This document shows positions 37,324 to 48,549 of a stretch of 64,000 bases of DNA, one piece after another. The translations under genes were made by a program, and so were the position numbers. This stretch comes from Bacteroidota bacterium (GTDB taxonomy: Bacteria > Bacteroidota > Bacteroidia > UKL13-3): assembly GCA_025359805.1 (NCBI GenBank), contig JANYDU010000026.1, forward strand, positions 1 through 64,000, given 5' to 3'. The notes under the pieces were generated by a model, which ran no database searches, was not told the origin of the DNA, and saw only the letters and a program-made list of their open reading frames with translations. Position 1 is the stretch's first letter, and each line of letters starts with the position of its first letter.

Positions 37324-38988
37324 ATGAAATCAGACATTGAAATTGCACGTGAAGTAAAACTTCAACACATCCAAAAAATTGCTACGGATTTAGGATTAAA
37401 AGACGAACAAATTGAGCAATACGGAAAGTATAAAGCCAAAATAACTTTCGCATTTGATGAAGAAAAAATCGCTAAAGGAAATTTAATTTTAGTAACAGCA
37501 ACCACTCCAAATAAAAGTGGAAGCGGCAAAACTACAACCTCGGTTGCGTTGGCTCAAGGGTTAAATAAAATTGGCAAAAAAGCAATCGTTGCTTTGCGTG
37601 AACCATCTTTGGGACCATGCTTTGGAATGAAAGGTGGAGCTGCCGGTGGCGGTTACTCGCAAGTACTTCCAATGGAAGATATTAACTTACATTTTACTGG
37701 AGATTTTCATGCTATTACTTCAGCCAATAATACCCTTGCAGCATTGGTTGATAATTATCAATACTATAATAAAAGTACACCAAACGGATTGAAACAAATT
37801 TTATGGAGAAGAGTGCTTGATGTAAATGATCGTTCACTACGTTACATGGTAAGTGGATTGAATGGCTCAACAAATGGAATTCCAACAGAAACTGGTTTTG
37901 ATATCACACCAGCAAGTGAAATTATGGCTATACTTTGTTTATCTACTTCACTTGATGATTTGCGAAAAAGAATTGAAAATATTTTATTGGGTTATAAGTA
38001 TGATGGTTCTCCTTTTTATGTAAAAAATTTAGGTGTTGCAGGAGCGTTAGTAACCTTATTGAAAGATGCATTTCAACCCAACTTAGTACAAACTATTGAA
38101 GGTGGTGCTGCATTCATTCATGGTGGTCCTTTTGCCAATATTGCGCATGGATGTAACAGTATTATGGCAACAAAAGCAGCTTTACAATTTGGAGATTACG
38201 CAGTAACCGAAGCAGGTTTTGGAAGTGATTTAGGTGGAGAAAAATTTTTAAATATTAAATGTCGTGCCGCAGGAATTTCTCCTAAAGCTGCCGTGTTAGT
38301 TACCACAACACAATCAATAAAATTACATGGAAAGGTGGATGAAAAATTAATCAAGCAACCCAACATGGAAGGACTAAAAGCAGGAATAAAAAATGTGGAA
38401 CGTCATATTGAAAACCTGCAACAATTTGGACAAACAGTAATTGTAGCTTTAAATAAATTTGGTTTTGATACAGATGAAGAAATTAATTTCATACAAGATT
38501 GGTGTAAGCAAAAAGGTGCTGAGTTTGCTATTAACGAAGGCTTCGCAAAAGGTGGTGATGGCGCAATTGAATTAGCGAAAAAAGTAGTTGAAATTGTAGA
38601 AAATAACCCAAGCAAACCAATCCATCATACCTATGAGTTAAACGATTCAGTGGAAGAGAAAATTAAAAAAATTGTAACCAATGTTTATAAAGGAAGTAGT
38701 ATTACGCTTGGTAAAAATGCTAAAACATCTCTCAAAAAAATAATTGATTTAGGTGCCGATAAATTACCAGTTTGTATTGCTAAAACTCAATTCAGTTTTA
38801 CTGAAAATGCTGCACAAGTTGGAGCAGCCGAAGGCTTTAATATTAATATTGAAAATTTAGTATTGAATAATGGCGCAGGATTTATTGTTGCAGTAGCCGG
38901 AGAAATTATGCGTATGCCAGGATTACCTAAAGAACCTGCTGCGATGGTAATTGATTTTGTGAACGGAGAAATTACAGGATTAAGTTAA
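37324..38988 (+). CDS. fhs: Formate--tetrahydrofolate ligase
   Basis: TPNKSGSGKTTTSVALAQGL, REPSLGPCFGMKGGAAGGGYSQVLPMEDINLHFTGDFHAI. Confidence 0.97.
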   Translation: MKSDIEIAREVKLQHIQKIATDLGLKDEQIEQYGKYKAKITFAFDEEKIAKGNLILVTATTPNKSGSGKTTTSVALAQGLNKIGKKAIVALREPSLGPCFGMKGGAAGGGYSQVLPMEDINLHFTGDFHAITSANNTLAALVDNYQYYNKSTPNGLKQILWRRVLDVNDRSLRYMVSGLNGSTNGIPTETGFDITPASEIMAILCLSTSLDDLRKRIENILLGYKYDGSPFYVKNLGVAGALVTLLKDAFQPNLVQTIEGGAAFIHGGPFANIAHGCNSIMATKAALQFGDYAVTEAGFGSDLGGEKFLNIKCRAAGISPKAAVLVTTTQSIKLHGKVDEKLIKQPNMEGLKAGIKNVERHIENLQQFGQTVIVALNKFGFDTDEEINFIQDWCKQKGAEFAINEGFAKGGDGAIELAKKVVEIVENNPSKPIHHTYELNDSVEEKIKKIVTNVYKGSSITLGKNAKTSLKKIIDLGADKLPVCIAKTQFSFTENAAQVGAAEGFNINIENLVLNNGAGFIVAVAGEIMRMPGLPKEPAAMVIDFVNGEITGLS

Positions 38989-38994
38989 AATATC

Positions 38995-39035
38995 ATCCCC
39001 GAAAATCATCAGTTTAACTGATGATTTTCGGGGAT
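38995..39035. repeat. Long palindrome, copy 1 (fhs 3' hairpin)
   Basis: atccccgaaaatcatcagtt|taactgatgattttcggggat near-perfect inverted repeat. Confidence 0.9.
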
Positions 39036-39053
39036 TAATTTTATATTTGAAGT

Positions 39054-40232
39054 ATGAAAATAAAACGTATTTCAGAAATAAAGCTTCAATCTTTGCTTAA
39101 ACAGTTTCCTGCTGTTGGATTAGTTGGCCCAAGGCAATGCGGCAAAACAACAATGGCTTTAACGGTTCAAAAACTATTAAAAAAGGATTCTGTTTATTTT
39201 GATTTAGAAAGCCCAAATGATTTACGAAAGTTTAATGATCCTGAATTTTTTCTCAATCAACAGCAAGACTTAAATATCATTATTGATGAAATACAACGCT
39301 TACCAGCATTGTTTCCTGTATTGCGATCAGTAATTGATAAAAAGAAAAAGCCAGGAAGATTTATGTTGTTAGGCTCGGCCACTCCTGAGTTAGTAAAAGG
39401 AGCTTCTGAATCATTGGCAGGAAGAATATATTATATAGAAGCACATCCATTTAATTTAACAGAATTACCGATAAAAAGAACTACACTTCATAAGCATTGG
39501 TTTAGAGGAGGATTTCCTGATGCGTATTTAGCAAAAAATGATCACCAATGTTTTTTATGGATGGATGGTTTTGCACGCACATTTATCGAAAGAGATTTAA
39601 ACACTTTATTTGGTTTCAACTTTTCGCCTCAAGTAATGTTTAGGTTATGGAGAATGTTAGCTCATCATCATGGTGGCATTTGGAATGCACATTCCTTTTC
39701 AAAAGGATTAGATGTAAGCCCAACAACAGTAAACCGTTATCTCGATTATTTAGAGGGTGCTTTTATGGTACGCAAGTTGATGCCTTTTCATATCAACACA
39801 AAAAAGAGATTGGTGAAAAGCCCTAAAGTATACGTTAGAGATAGTGGCTTGTTACATTATTTATTAGATATTCACAATGCCAAAAATTTGAAATACCACC
39901 CTTCAATTGGTTACTCTTGGGAAGGTTATGTTATTGAGCAAATTTTAGAATTATTACCCCGCACTATTCAGCCTTTTTATTACCGTACACATGATGGAAG
40001 TGAAATGGATTTAATATTGGTAAAAGGCATAAAACCTATTGCATGCATTGAAATAAAATATTCTAACTTACCATCTGTTTCAAAAGGAATGAATGAAAGT
40101 ATTAAGGATTTAAAATGCAAAAACAATTTTATCATCACTCCAAATGATGACACCCCATATTTTGTTTCAAAACAGGTTAAAGTATTAGGTTTATCAGCAT
40201 TTTTAAGAGATGAGCTCACAAAAATTATATAA
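39054..40232 (+). CDS. ATP-binding protein (AAA with DUF4143-type C-terminus)
   Basis: GLVGPRQCGKTTMA, DEIQRLPALFPVLRSVIDKK, GSATPELVKGASESLAGR, C-terminal nuclease-like GSEMDLIL...ACIEIKYSN. Confidence 0.9.
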   Translation: MKIKRISEIKLQSLLKQFPAVGLVGPRQCGKTTMALTVQKLLKKDSVYFDLESPNDLRKFNDPEFFLNQQQDLNIIIDEIQRLPALFPVLRSVIDKKKKPGRFMLLGSATPELVKGASESLAGRIYYIEAHPFNLTELPIKRTTLHKHWFRGGFPDAYLAKNDHQCFLWMDGFARTFIERDLNTLFGFNFSPQVMFRLWRMLAHHHGGIWNAHSFSKGLDVSPTTVNRYLDYLEGAFMVRKLMPFHINTKKRLVKSPKVYVRDSGLLHYLLDIHNAKNLKYHPSIGYSWEGYVIEQILELLPRTIQPFYYRTHDGSEMDLILVKGIKPIACIEIKYSNLPSVSKGMNESIKDLKCKNNFIITPNDDTPYFVSKQVKVLGLSAFLRDELTKII

Positions 40233-40234
40233 AA

Positions 40235-40281
40235 ATAATCCCCGAAAATCATCAGTTTAACTTTTGATTTTCGGGGATTAT
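40235..40281. repeat. Long palindrome, copy 2
   Basis: ataatccccgaaaatcatcagtttaacttttgattttcggggattat; shares atccccgaaaatcatcagtttaact with copy 1. Confidence 0.9.
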
Positions 40282-40309
40282 TTTACAAAAAATATTTTCT
40301 GCTACTATT

Positions 40310-41851
40310 TTATTTAGCGAAATTTACAGCTCGCTTTTCGCGGATTACCGTAATTTTTATTTGCCCCGGATAAGTCATTTCTGTTTGTATCCGAGTTGAT
40401 AAATTGAGTGATAAAATATCAGCTTGATCATCTGTTACTTTTTCACTTTCAACCATCACACGTAATTCTCTTCCGGCTTGAATAGCATAAGCTTTTTCAA
40501 CTCCAGGATAACTCATAGCAATGTTTTCTAAATCTTTTAAACGCTTCATATAATTCTCACTATCTTCTCTGCGAGCACCAGGACGTGAGCCTGAAATAGC
40601 ATCACAAGCTTGTATAACAGGAGAAAGAATAGAGGTCATTTCTATTTCATCATGATGGGCTCCAATGGCATTTACAACTTCAGGATGTTCTTTATATTTT
40701 TCCGCCAATTTCATTCCCAGCAATGCATGTGGAGTTTCTGCATCATCATCCGGAACTTTTCCAATATCATGCAACAATCCGGCACGTTTGGCAAGTTTTA
40801 CATTCAATCCTAACTCGGCAGCCATCGTTGCACATAAGTGTGCCACTTCACGCGAGTGTTGTAATAAATTTTGCCCGTATGATGAGCGATAACGCATCCG
40901 CCCAACCATACGTATAAGCTCTGGGTGTAAACCATGAATTCCTAATTCCACTGTTGTGCGTTCGCCAATTTCAACAATTTCATCCTCCAATTGCTTTTTA
41001 GTTTTGGCTACAATTTCTTCAATTCGAGCTGGATGAATTCGTCCATCCGTAACCAATCTGTGAAGTGATAAACGAGCTATCTCTCTTCTAATTGGATCAA
41101 AGCAAGAAAGAATAATAGCTTCTGGCGTATCATCTACAATAATTTCAACTCCGGTAGCCGCTTCTAATGCTCTAATATTTCTACCTTCTCGTCCAATAAT
41201 TCTCCCTTTCATTTCATCGTTTTCAATATTAAAAACGGAAACAGAATTTTCGATAGCATGTTCGGCTGCGGTGCGTTGAATGGTGTTCAAAATAATTTTC
41301 TTTGCATCCTTACCTGCGGTAAGTTTAGCTTCATCAACAATGTCTTTTATTCTTCCCATTGCTTCTGTGCGAGCTTCTTCTTGCAGGGCTTCAACCAATT
41401 GTTTTTTCGCTTCATCAGCACTCAGACCTGCAATTTTTTCTAATTGTTTTACCTGATTGTTGAGCGCTTTTTCGGCCTCTTCTTTTTTTACCGCAACTAC
41501 ATCTAATTGCTTAGCAAGTGTAACTCTGATTTGTTCGAGTTCAGCATCTTTACGTTGAACTTGTTCTAATTTTTGATTAAGGGATTGTTCTTTTTGCTTG
41601 ATTTTGTTTTCGGCAGTTACCACATTTTGATTACGGGTAAATACTTCTTTTTCATGATCGGCTTTAAGTTGTATGAACTTTTCTTTTGCCTCAAGCATTT
41701 TGTCTTTTTTGGTTACCTCAGCCATCACTTCGGCTTCCTTAATGATTTCTTTGGCTTTAGCTTCAAGCATCGTTTTGTTCAAAATGAACATCACTACTGC
41801 ACCTGCTCCAAGGGCTATCATTGCAATAATTACTACTAAATAAATTTCCAT
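40310..41851 (-). CDS. rny: Ribonuclease Y
   Basis: N-terminal TM/coiled coil, KH ([29 protein letters not shown]), HD domain (LLHDIGKV). Confidence 0.97.
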   Translation of the reverse strand: MEIYLVVIIAMIALGAGAVVMFILNKTMLEAKAKEIIKEAEVMAEVTKKDKMLEAKEKFIQLKADHEKEVFTRNQNVVTAENKIKQKEQSLNQKLEQVQRKDAELEQIRVTLAKQLDVVAVKKEEAEKALNNQVKQLEKIAGLSADEAKKQLVEALQEEARTEAMGRIKDIVDEAKLTAGKDAKKIILNTIQRTAAEHAIENSVSVFNIENDEMKGRIIGREGRNIRALEAATGVEIIVDDTPEAIILSCFDPIRREIARLSLHRLVTDGRIHPARIEEIVAKTKKQLEDEIVEIGERTTVELGIHGLHPELIRMVGRMRYRSSYGQNLLQHSREVAHLCATMAAELGLNVKLAKRAGLLHDIGKVPDDDAETPHALLGMKLAEKYKEHPEVVNAIGAHHDEIEMTSILSPVIQACDAISGSRPGARREDSENYMKRLKDLENIAMSYPGVEKAYAIQAGRELRVMVESEKVTDDQADILSLNLSTRIQTEMTYPGQIKITVIREKRAVNFAK

Positions 41852-41903
41852 AACAGCTATCTGTTTTAAAGTTACAATACTGTTACTATGGGCAAAAGAA
41901 AGT

Positions 41904-42191
41904 TTAAATGGTAACGTCTTTCAACAACTCAGTTATTGTATTGAGTTGCACGGATAAGCTATTGTCTTCAGCATTTCCGTGTTCTTGCAAATTGATTAGT
42001 TGTGTGGCTAATTCAAGCGCACACATCGAAATAATATCTTGTTTATCTCGCACCGCAAACTGATTGCCATAAGCTTTCAGTTTATCGTTAATCAGTTTTG
42101 CAGCCATCCTAATTTTTTCTTCTTCATCAGCTTTTACTGTGAGTGGATAAATTCGGTCGGCTATATTTACTTTTATTGAAAGTTCGTCCAA
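41904..42191 (-). CDS. zapA: Cell division protein ZapA
   Basis: [38 protein letters not shown]...[13 protein letters not shown]. Confidence 0.9.
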   Translation of the reverse strand: MDELSIKVNIADRIYPLTVKADEEEKIRMAAKLINDKLKAYGNQFAVRDKQDIISMCALELATQLINLQEHGNAEDNSLSVQLNTITELLKDVTI

Positions 42192-42199
42192 TGTTAAAG

Positions 42200-42499
42200 C
42201 TATCTATCGCTTAGTAACCTAATACACTCATCAATTTCGCGGATATACTCATTTACTTTTTTTTTCAGTTCATGAATATCTTCCTTTGAGTTGGAGAGTG
42301 AATCAGCAAGTTTAATGATTTTATTTCTTTCTTCTAATGTTGAGATGGTATTTTTTTGATTCTCAACAGTAATTTTTAATGAATGGTTCTCTGTTTCAAG
42401 GGTTGAATGCTTTTGCTTGAGCTCATAAAACTGCTTAAGCAGCTTCACAACTTTCAATTTAATTTCATCTGCCTGAAATGTTAATTCATTATTTTTCAT
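42200..42499 (-). CDS. Coiled-coil protein, ZapB-like
   Basis: Predicted coiled coil between pheT and zapA. Confidence 0.6.
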   Translation of the reverse strand: MKNNELTFQADEIKLKVVKLLKQFYELKQKHSTLETENHSLKITVENQKNTISTLEERNKIIKLADSLSNSKEDIHELKKKVNEYIREIDECIRLLSDR

Positions 42500-44901
42500 G
42501 ACCTAAGTATTGCTCCCAATTCTTTTTCAAATTGTTTGATGAGTTTATTCATTACTAAATCAATATCTTCATCGGTGAGGGTTTTTTGGTCGTCTTGCAA
42601 AATAAAACTGATGGCATAAGATTTTTTACCCGATTCAATTTTATCTCCTTCATACACATCAAATGCATTTATTGATTTGATTAATTTAGGTTCTGATTTA
42701 ACAGCTATTTTTTCTATTTCGGAGTATTTAGTTGCTTTATCCAACAGCAATGCAAGGTCTCTTCTTACAAATGGGAATTGAGAAATAGATTCAATAGAAA
42801 ATTTAGTATTTTGGCTCACTTCAATAACATTGTTCCAATTTATATCTGCAAAATAAACTGTGTTATCTAAATCAAATTTTGTTGCGATAAGTTCATTTAC
42901 ACTACCAAATTCAACAAGTATTTTTCCTTGAGATGAAATGGTTGAGTAGTTAGAAAACACCTCATTATTTTCTTGGGTATCAAAACTTATTTTTCGAATT
43001 CCAATCTTCTTTAACACATTTACTAAAATCGATTTTAGTGTAAAAAAAGTAATTGGTTTTTGTGGCGTATTCCAACTTTCACTCTCTTTCATTCCGCACA
43101 TTAATAAACTAAAATGCGGTATTTCGATATACTTATTTTCTTTAACAAAATAGGTGTATCCAAATTCATATAATTTTAAATCACTTGCCTTTCTGTTTTT
43201 GTTGTATTGAATATTTTCAAGTCCGCTAAACAGCATATTCATGCGCATCATATCCAAATCATTACTCAATGGATTTAAAATTTTTACAGCATATTTTAGT
43301 TCGTCTTCATTATAGTATGATGATTTTGTGAGCGAATTATTTACCAGTTCTAAAAAACCATTTGCACTCAAATATTCTGCTACTTTATTTCGGAGTTTGT
43401 ATTTCGGTTCATCAACAGAAAAAACGGTTGCCGATTTAATATGTGAAGGAATATCAATTTTATTTAGTCCATAAATACGTAAAATTTCTTCAGCAATATC
43501 CGCTTCACGTTTCACATCAACTCGATATGGAGGAACAGATAATGAAAGATGCATTGGAGTTTCTTTTGTGATGATAATTTCGAGCGCAACTAGAATACGT
43601 TTTACTTCATCAATAGGAATAATTTGTCCAATTAATTTGTTAAAACGGTTAATAGAAAATTCTATTTGTGTGTTCTCCACTTTTGTTGGATAAATATCTA
43701 CAAAATCAGATGCAATTTCTCCACCTGCAATTTCCAAAATAATATTCACTACTCTTTTTAAAGCATCAATAGTAATGTTTGGATCTGTTCCTCTTTCATA
43801 TCGAAAAGACGCATCTGTATTGAGTGCGTGGTATTTTGCAGTTTTGCGAATTGAACCTGCATCAAAGTATGCACTTTCAATAAAAATATTTTTAGTTTGA
43901 TTATTAATCCCTGAATCTATACCACCAAAAACCCCTGCGATGGCTAATGGTTTTTCGGCATCACAAATCATGCACTCATCGCCACTCAATTTTCTTTCTA
44001 TTTTATCAAGTGTAATAAATTTGGTTTCGGTTTTAACTTTTTTAACAATAATTTTTTGTCCTGCAATTTTGTCCAAATCAAATGCGTGAAGTGGTTGCCC
44101 CATTTCATGCAAAACATAGTTTGTAGCATCCACAATATTATTTATAGATGAAATTCCAATTACTTTTAATTTATTTTTTAGCCATTCAGGAGATTCTTTA
44201 ACAGTAATGTTTGAAATTGAAATTCCAGAATAACGCTTACAACTTTCGATATCTTCTATTTTAATTTCGATTAGTGATTTGCTTTTTGTGATTTGTGGCA
44301 ATTCATAATTCGTAATTCGTAATCCGCAATTAGTAAGTGCTTTCAAATCCCTTGCTACGCCTAAGTGCGAAGCAGCATCACCTCTATTTGCGGTTAATCC
44401 AATTTCTATTAAATAATCAGTGTAAACAGGGAAATAATCAGCTGCTTTTTTACCCACTTCATACTCACTTGGCAATATTAAAATTCCATCATGACTTTCA
44501 CCTAAACCTAATTCATCTTCGGCACAAATCATCCCTTCACTTACTTCGCCTCTTATTTTTGATTTGCTAATTTTAAAAGGCTCGCCTTTGGTTGGATAAA
44601 CGGTTGAGCCAACAGTTGCCACCAACACTTTTTGCCCAACACCCACATTGGGTGCACCACAAACAATTTGTTTTATTTCGGTACCAATATCAACCGTTGT
44701 AACACTTAATTTATCGGCATTAGGGTGTTTAATTTTAGTTTTAACTTCCCCAATTACAATCCCTTCCAATCCACCTTTTATGGATTGGAATTGTTCAATA
44801 CTTTCCACTTCAAGTCCGCAACCTGTGAGCAATTCCGAAATTTCTTGTGGCGATTTTTTTAAATCAATTAATTCTAATAACCAGTTGTATGATATTTTCA
44901 T
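42496..44901 (-). CDS. pheT: Phenylalanine--tRNA ligase subunit beta
   Basis: MKISYNWLLELIDLKKSPQEISELLTGCGLEVESIE; B3/B4, B5 and FDX-ACB domains. Confidence 0.97.
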   Translation of the reverse strand: MKISYNWLLELIDLKKSPQEISELLTGCGLEVESIEQFQSIKGGLEGIVIGEVKTKIKHPNADKLSVTTVDIGTEIKQIVCGAPNVGVGQKVLVATVGSTVYPTKGEPFKISKSKIRGEVSEGMICAEDELGLGESHDGILILPSEYEVGKKAADYFPVYTDYLIEIGLTANRGDAASHLGVARDLKALTNCGLRITNYELPQITKSKSLIEIKIEDIESCKRYSGISISNITVKESPEWLKNKLKVIGISSINNIVDATNYVLHEMGQPLHAFDLDKIAGQKIIVKKVKTETKFITLDKIERKLSGDECMICDAEKPLAIAGVFGGIDSGINNQTKNIFIESAYFDAGSIRKTAKYHALNTDASFRYERGTDPNITIDALKRVVNIILEIAGGEIASDFVDIYPTKVENTQIEFSINRFNKLIGQIIPIDEVKRILVALEIIITKETPMHLSLSVPPYRVDVKREADIAEEILRIYGLNKIDIPSHIKSATVFSVDEPKYKLRNKVAEYLSANGFLELVNNSLTKSSYYNEDELKYAVKILNPLSNDLDMMRMNMLFSGLENIQYNKNRKASDLKLYEFGYTYFVKENKYIEIPHFSLLMCGMKESESWNTPQKPITFFTLKSILVNVLKKIGIRKISFDTQENNEVFSNYSTISSQGKILVEFGSVNELIATKFDLDNTVYFADINWNNVIEVSQNTKFSIESISQFPFVRRDLALLLDKATKYSEIEKIAVKSEPKLIKSINAFDVYEGDKIESGKKSYAISFILQDDQKTLTDEDIDLVMNKLIKQFEKELGAILRS

Positions 44902-45053
44902 TTATACATTTATTAATACCAAAAAGTTCAAAGTAAATTTTTATACAACACGAACTTTTATCTATTTAATATGTTTGCTTTTAATGTTGCGAAAATAATA
45001 AAATAAAGAAGTTGCCTCTCTTAAAATAAAAATGAGGATTAAATTTGTTCGAT

Positions 45054-45413
45054 ATGAAAAAAACTTTAGTTGTTGGAGCATCTCCAAACCCTGATAAATA
45101 TAGCTATAAAGCCACTATGATGCTAAATGAATATAACCACCCTGTTGTAGCTTTTGGGATTAAGAAGGGCAAAATTGAATCACAAAAAATTATAAATGAA
45201 CTGCCAACTGATAAGGATTTTGATACGGTTACTTTGTATTTAAACCCTCAAAACCAAGAAATGTATATTGATTATATTTTGAATTTAAAACCCAAACGTG
45301 TGGTATTTAATCCAGGCACAGAAAACCCTAAATTTAAAAAGATGCTTTTAGAAAAAGGGGTTAAGGCTCTTGAAGCATGCACTTTGGTATTGTTAAGAAC
45401 GGGACAGTATTGA
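45054..45413 (+). CDS. CoA-binding domain protein
   Basis: MKKTLVVGASPNPDKYSYKATMMLNEYNHPVVAFG. Confidence 0.88.
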   Translation: MKKTLVVGASPNPDKYSYKATMMLNEYNHPVVAFGIKKGKIESQKIINELPTDKDFDTVTLYLNPQNQEMYIDYILNLKPKRVVFNPGTENPKFKKMLLEKGVKALEACTLVLLRTGQY

Positions 45414-45489
45414 CAATTTATTTATGAAAAAAATTGTTGATGTGTACATTTTAAAAAAATTGTAAACTCGCACAAAAAAAAATTTAAGT

Positions 45490-45993
45490 ATGAAAATCAA
45501 AAGCAGTACACTTTTTCTTTTAACCATTATTCTTAGTTGTTCATCCCCTAAAGAAAAATCATTAAAAAATATTAAGGCAATGGAAAATAATGATAGTATT
45601 TTTAGTCCTTCAACCATTGAAGAAATGAAAACCGCATATCTTGATTTTGCTACTAAATATCCTGATGATGAGTTAACTCCTGAATTTATTTTTAAAGCTG
45701 CTCAGCGTTGCAATGCAACTGCTAAACATGATGAAGCTATTCAACTGCTTCAAAATATTATTGATAAATATCCTAAAAATAAACTGTGTGAAGAAGCTCT
45801 TTTTTTGCAAGGATATATTTATGAAAACAGTATGCATAACTATAATAAAGCGGTAGATGTTTACGCCAATTTTATACTAAAATATCCAACAAGTGATTTA
45901 GCTGAAGATGCAAAATATTCTATCGAAAATATGGGAAAATCTCCAGAAGAAATTTTTGAAAGTTTTAAAAACAAAAAGGATTCTGTTAGTTAA
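45490..45993 (+). CDS. Tetratricopeptide repeat lipoprotein
   Basis: Lipobox LSCSSP; TPR-like KHDEAIQLLQNIIDKYPKNKLCEEALFLQGYIYE. Confidence 0.8.
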   Translation: MKIKSSTLFLLTIILSCSSPKEKSLKNIKAMENNDSIFSPSTIEEMKTAYLDFATKYPDDELTPEFIFKAAQRCNATAKHDEAIQLLQNIIDKYPKNKLCEEALFLQGYIYENSMHNYNKAVDVYANFILKYPTSDLAEDAKYSIENMGKSPEEIFESFKNKKDSVS

Positions 45994-46021
45994 GCATCTT
46001 GTTATATATTTTAATAAAACA

Positions 46022-46059
46022 AAACGCCCGAAATAAATCTTTTATTCCGGACGTTTTGC
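46022..46059. terminator. Hairpin between convergent genes
   Basis: aaaacgcccgaaataaa-tctt-ttattccggacgtttt. Confidence 0.7.
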
Positions 46060-46075
46060 TTAATTCTGATTTACT

Positions 46076-46990
46076 TTAGTAGCTGATAACGGCTTGTTTG
46101 GCATCACCTTTTATGTTTGTCCAATTAATTTTAAATCCATAAGGGCAGGTACTTGTTACAGCATTTCCACTTTGATCTACACCAAATGTTACGGTAATTT
46201 CTCTATCAATTCCTTTATGAACTTTTACACCACTAATTGGAGTCCATGAACAAGATGAGCTAAAAATAACTGGTGTTGAGATGATTGTATAAAATACCCC
46301 TCCTACTCTATTTGTTCCTTGTACAACAATGTTTGTTAATCCATCTTTAGTTCCAAAACCACTTATCGAAACATATACAGATCCTGTGCTTGTTAACCCA
46401 ATAATTCTTTGACGGGTAATCATCCAACTTCTTGTTGTTCCATCATCAAAAGTTACATTCATTGTGCCTTCAATTTTATGGGTTACAGAGTTCCCATTTG
46501 TTAATGTAGAAACTAATCCTCCGCTTACATTTGTTACAGTATGAGTTCCATTAAATGTTAGGCTTTTTCCTGTTGCATTTCGTGTAACTTTAAAGTTAGT
46601 AAACGTAATTGTTATTACTGCATTTGCATCTCTCCAATGATTGCCAGATGTTAATTGAACAGTAATTTGTCCTGTACGATTGCGAGTCCCATCAACATTG
46701 TTTCCATTATAAGTAATCACAACTTTTTTATCACCAACTACCGAATCAATAGTTGCACCCACAATGGAAAACGATTTTCCAAAACTTGAATTGTTCATGG
46801 CATCATTTGCATCATTTAAAGCATATTCCGATTCGGTTGTTTGATTAGATTCGTCTGTTGAATGTTGCATTTGTGCGGCAGTATCATCAGTAGTTGTGCT
46901 TGATTCGGTGCTATCTTTTTTACAAGATTGAATACCAAAAGCGGTAGCCGCAATTAGTAAAATAATAAAAATGTTTTTTGAAGTTTTCAT
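46076..46990 (-). CDS. Hypothetical lipoprotein
   Basis: AFGIQSCKKDSTESS lipobox; no recognised domain. Confidence 0.75.
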   Translation of the reverse strand: MKTSKNIFIILLIAATAFGIQSCKKDSTESSTTTDDTAAQMQHSTDESNQTTESEYALNDANDAMNNSSFGKSFSIVGATIDSVVGDKKVVITYNGNNVDGTRNRTGQITVQLTSGNHWRDANAVITITFTNFKVTRNATGKSLTFNGTHTVTNVSGGLVSTLTNGNSVTHKIEGTMNVTFDDGTTRSWMITRQRIIGLTSTGSVYVSISGFGTKDGLTNIVVQGTNRVGGVFYTIISTPVIFSSSCSWTPISGVKVHKGIDREITVTFGVDQSGNAVTSTCPYGFKINWTNIKGDAKQAVISY

Positions 46991-47122
46991 ATCCGTTTAT
47001 TTTTAATTTATGCAGTTAAGATATATATGCTAAAGGAAGGTTTAATACCATTCTTTTTTTAATATCATTTTAATTATTCCATTGTAAACCTAAATTGCTC
47101 CCCAATTGTTATTAAAATAAAA

Positions 47123-48208
47123 ATGTCTGTTACCAACGATTTAATATTAAAAGCACTGTCAACAGTTATCGAACCTGATTTGAAAAAAGATTTGGTTTCA
47201 CTTAATATGATTAAGGATATTTTGATTGAGGGAAATACTGTTTCTTTTAAAGTAATATTAACCACACCTGCTTGTCCGCTTAAAGAAAAAATTGAAACTG
47301 ATTGTATAGCTGCAATTCATCAATTAATCTCATCTGATTTAATTGTGAAGATTGAAATGACAGCTAATGTTACTTCAAATCGATTAGATAAATTAGTGTT
47401 ACCAGGAGTAAAAAATATTATTGCTGTTGCATCCGGAAAAGGCGGAGTAGGTAAATCAACTGTTTCATCAAATCTTGCATTAGCCTTATCACTAAGTGGA
47501 GCAAAAGTAGGTTTGCTTGATGCCGATATTCATGGGCCAAGTGTTCCAATGATGTTTGGCGAAATGGATAGCCAACCTTTAATGCGTGAAGTGGATGGAA
47601 AATCTTTGATGATTCCTATCGAAAAATTTGGTATTAAATTATTGTCAATAGGCTTTTTAATAAAACCTGAACAGGCTGTGGTATGGCGTGGCCCCATGGT
47701 TTCATCAGCTCTTCGTCAGTTTATTAATGATTGCGATTGGGGTGAATTGGATTATCTTATTTTAGATCTTCCTCCAGGAACTGGTGATGTGCATTTAACC
47801 ATGATACAAATTGTTCCGTTAACTGGAATTATTATGGTTACTACTCCCCAAGCTATTGCATTAGCAGATGCCTATAAAGCTGCAACGATGTTTAGTATGA
47901 CTCCAACAAAAGTGCCAATTCTTGGCATTGTGGAAAATATGTCGTTCTTCACTCCTGCTGAATTACCTGAAAACAACTATTATATTTTTGGAAAAGGTGG
48001 TGGAAAAAAAATGGCTGATGAATTAAATGTTCCTTTATTAGGGCAAATCCCAATTTACCAAAGTATAAGAGAAGGCGGTGATAGTGGACGACCAGCGGTT
48101 ATGGAAAAACATTCTCCAGTTGCCGAAGCGTTTATGAATGTAGCTTCCTCAATTGCTCAACAAATTGCTATTATCAATTCAGCAAAAATAGAAGCAGTTT
48201 CTAATTGA
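47123..48208 (+). CDS. Mrp/NBP35 family ATP-binding Fe-S carrier protein
   Basis: ASGKGGVGKSTVSSNLALALS, DADIHGPSVPMMFG, LDLPPGTGDVHLTM; N-terminal MIP18-like domain. Confidence 0.95.
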   Translation: MSVTNDLILKALSTVIEPDLKKDLVSLNMIKDILIEGNTVSFKVILTTPACPLKEKIETDCIAAIHQLISSDLIVKIEMTANVTSNRLDKLVLPGVKNIIAVASGKGGVGKSTVSSNLALALSLSGAKVGLLDADIHGPSVPMMFGEMDSQPLMREVDGKSLMIPIEKFGIKLLSIGFLIKPEQAVVWRGPMVSSALRQFINDCDWGELDYLILDLPPGTGDVHLTMIQIVPLTGIIMVTTPQAIALADAYKAATMFSMTPTKVPILGIVENMSFFTPAELPENNYYIFGKGGGKKMADELNVPLLGQIPIYQSIREGGDSGRPAVMEKHSPVAEAFMNVASSIAQQIAIINSAKIEAVSN

Positions 48209-48225
48209 TTAAACTAAATTCGCAA

Positions 48226-48468
48226 ATGGATATGACAGAATTAAAAGAAAAAATTGAAATTGCTCTTAACTCTATGAGACCATTTTTGCAAGCTGATGGA
48301 GGTGATGTAGAGTTGGTAAATGTTACTGATGAAATGGAAGTGCAATTGCGTTTATTGGGAAATTGTTCTTCTTGTGAAATGAGCCATATGACTATGCGTG
48401 CAGGTATTGAAAACGGATTGAAAAGTGCCATTCCTCAAATTAAAAATGTGATAGCCATACCAAATTAG
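48226..48468 (+). CDS. NifU family (Nfu-type) Fe-S scaffold
   Basis: IRPFLQADGGDVELV-type and LGNCSSCEMSHMTMRAGIE motifs. Confidence 0.9.
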   Translation: MDMTELKEKIEIALNSMRPFLQADGGDVELVNVTDEMEVQLRLLGNCSSCEMSHMTMRAGIENGLKSAIPQIKNVIAIPN

Positions 48469-48483
48469 ATTTTAACCATCTAT

Positions 48484-48527
48484 TTAAACTTTAAAAGGCA
48501 GCCTGATGGCTGCCTTTTAAAGTTTAA
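48484..48527. terminator. 20-bp perfect-stem hairpin
   Basis: ttaaactttaaaaggcagcc-tgat-ggctgccttttaaagtttaa. Confidence 0.85.
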
Positions 48528-48549
48528 TTGAATTGATTGGTAACATCAA

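Noticed and set aside
40610-41839. + strand ORFs over rny
   Set aside because: Antisense shadows of the RNase Y gene.
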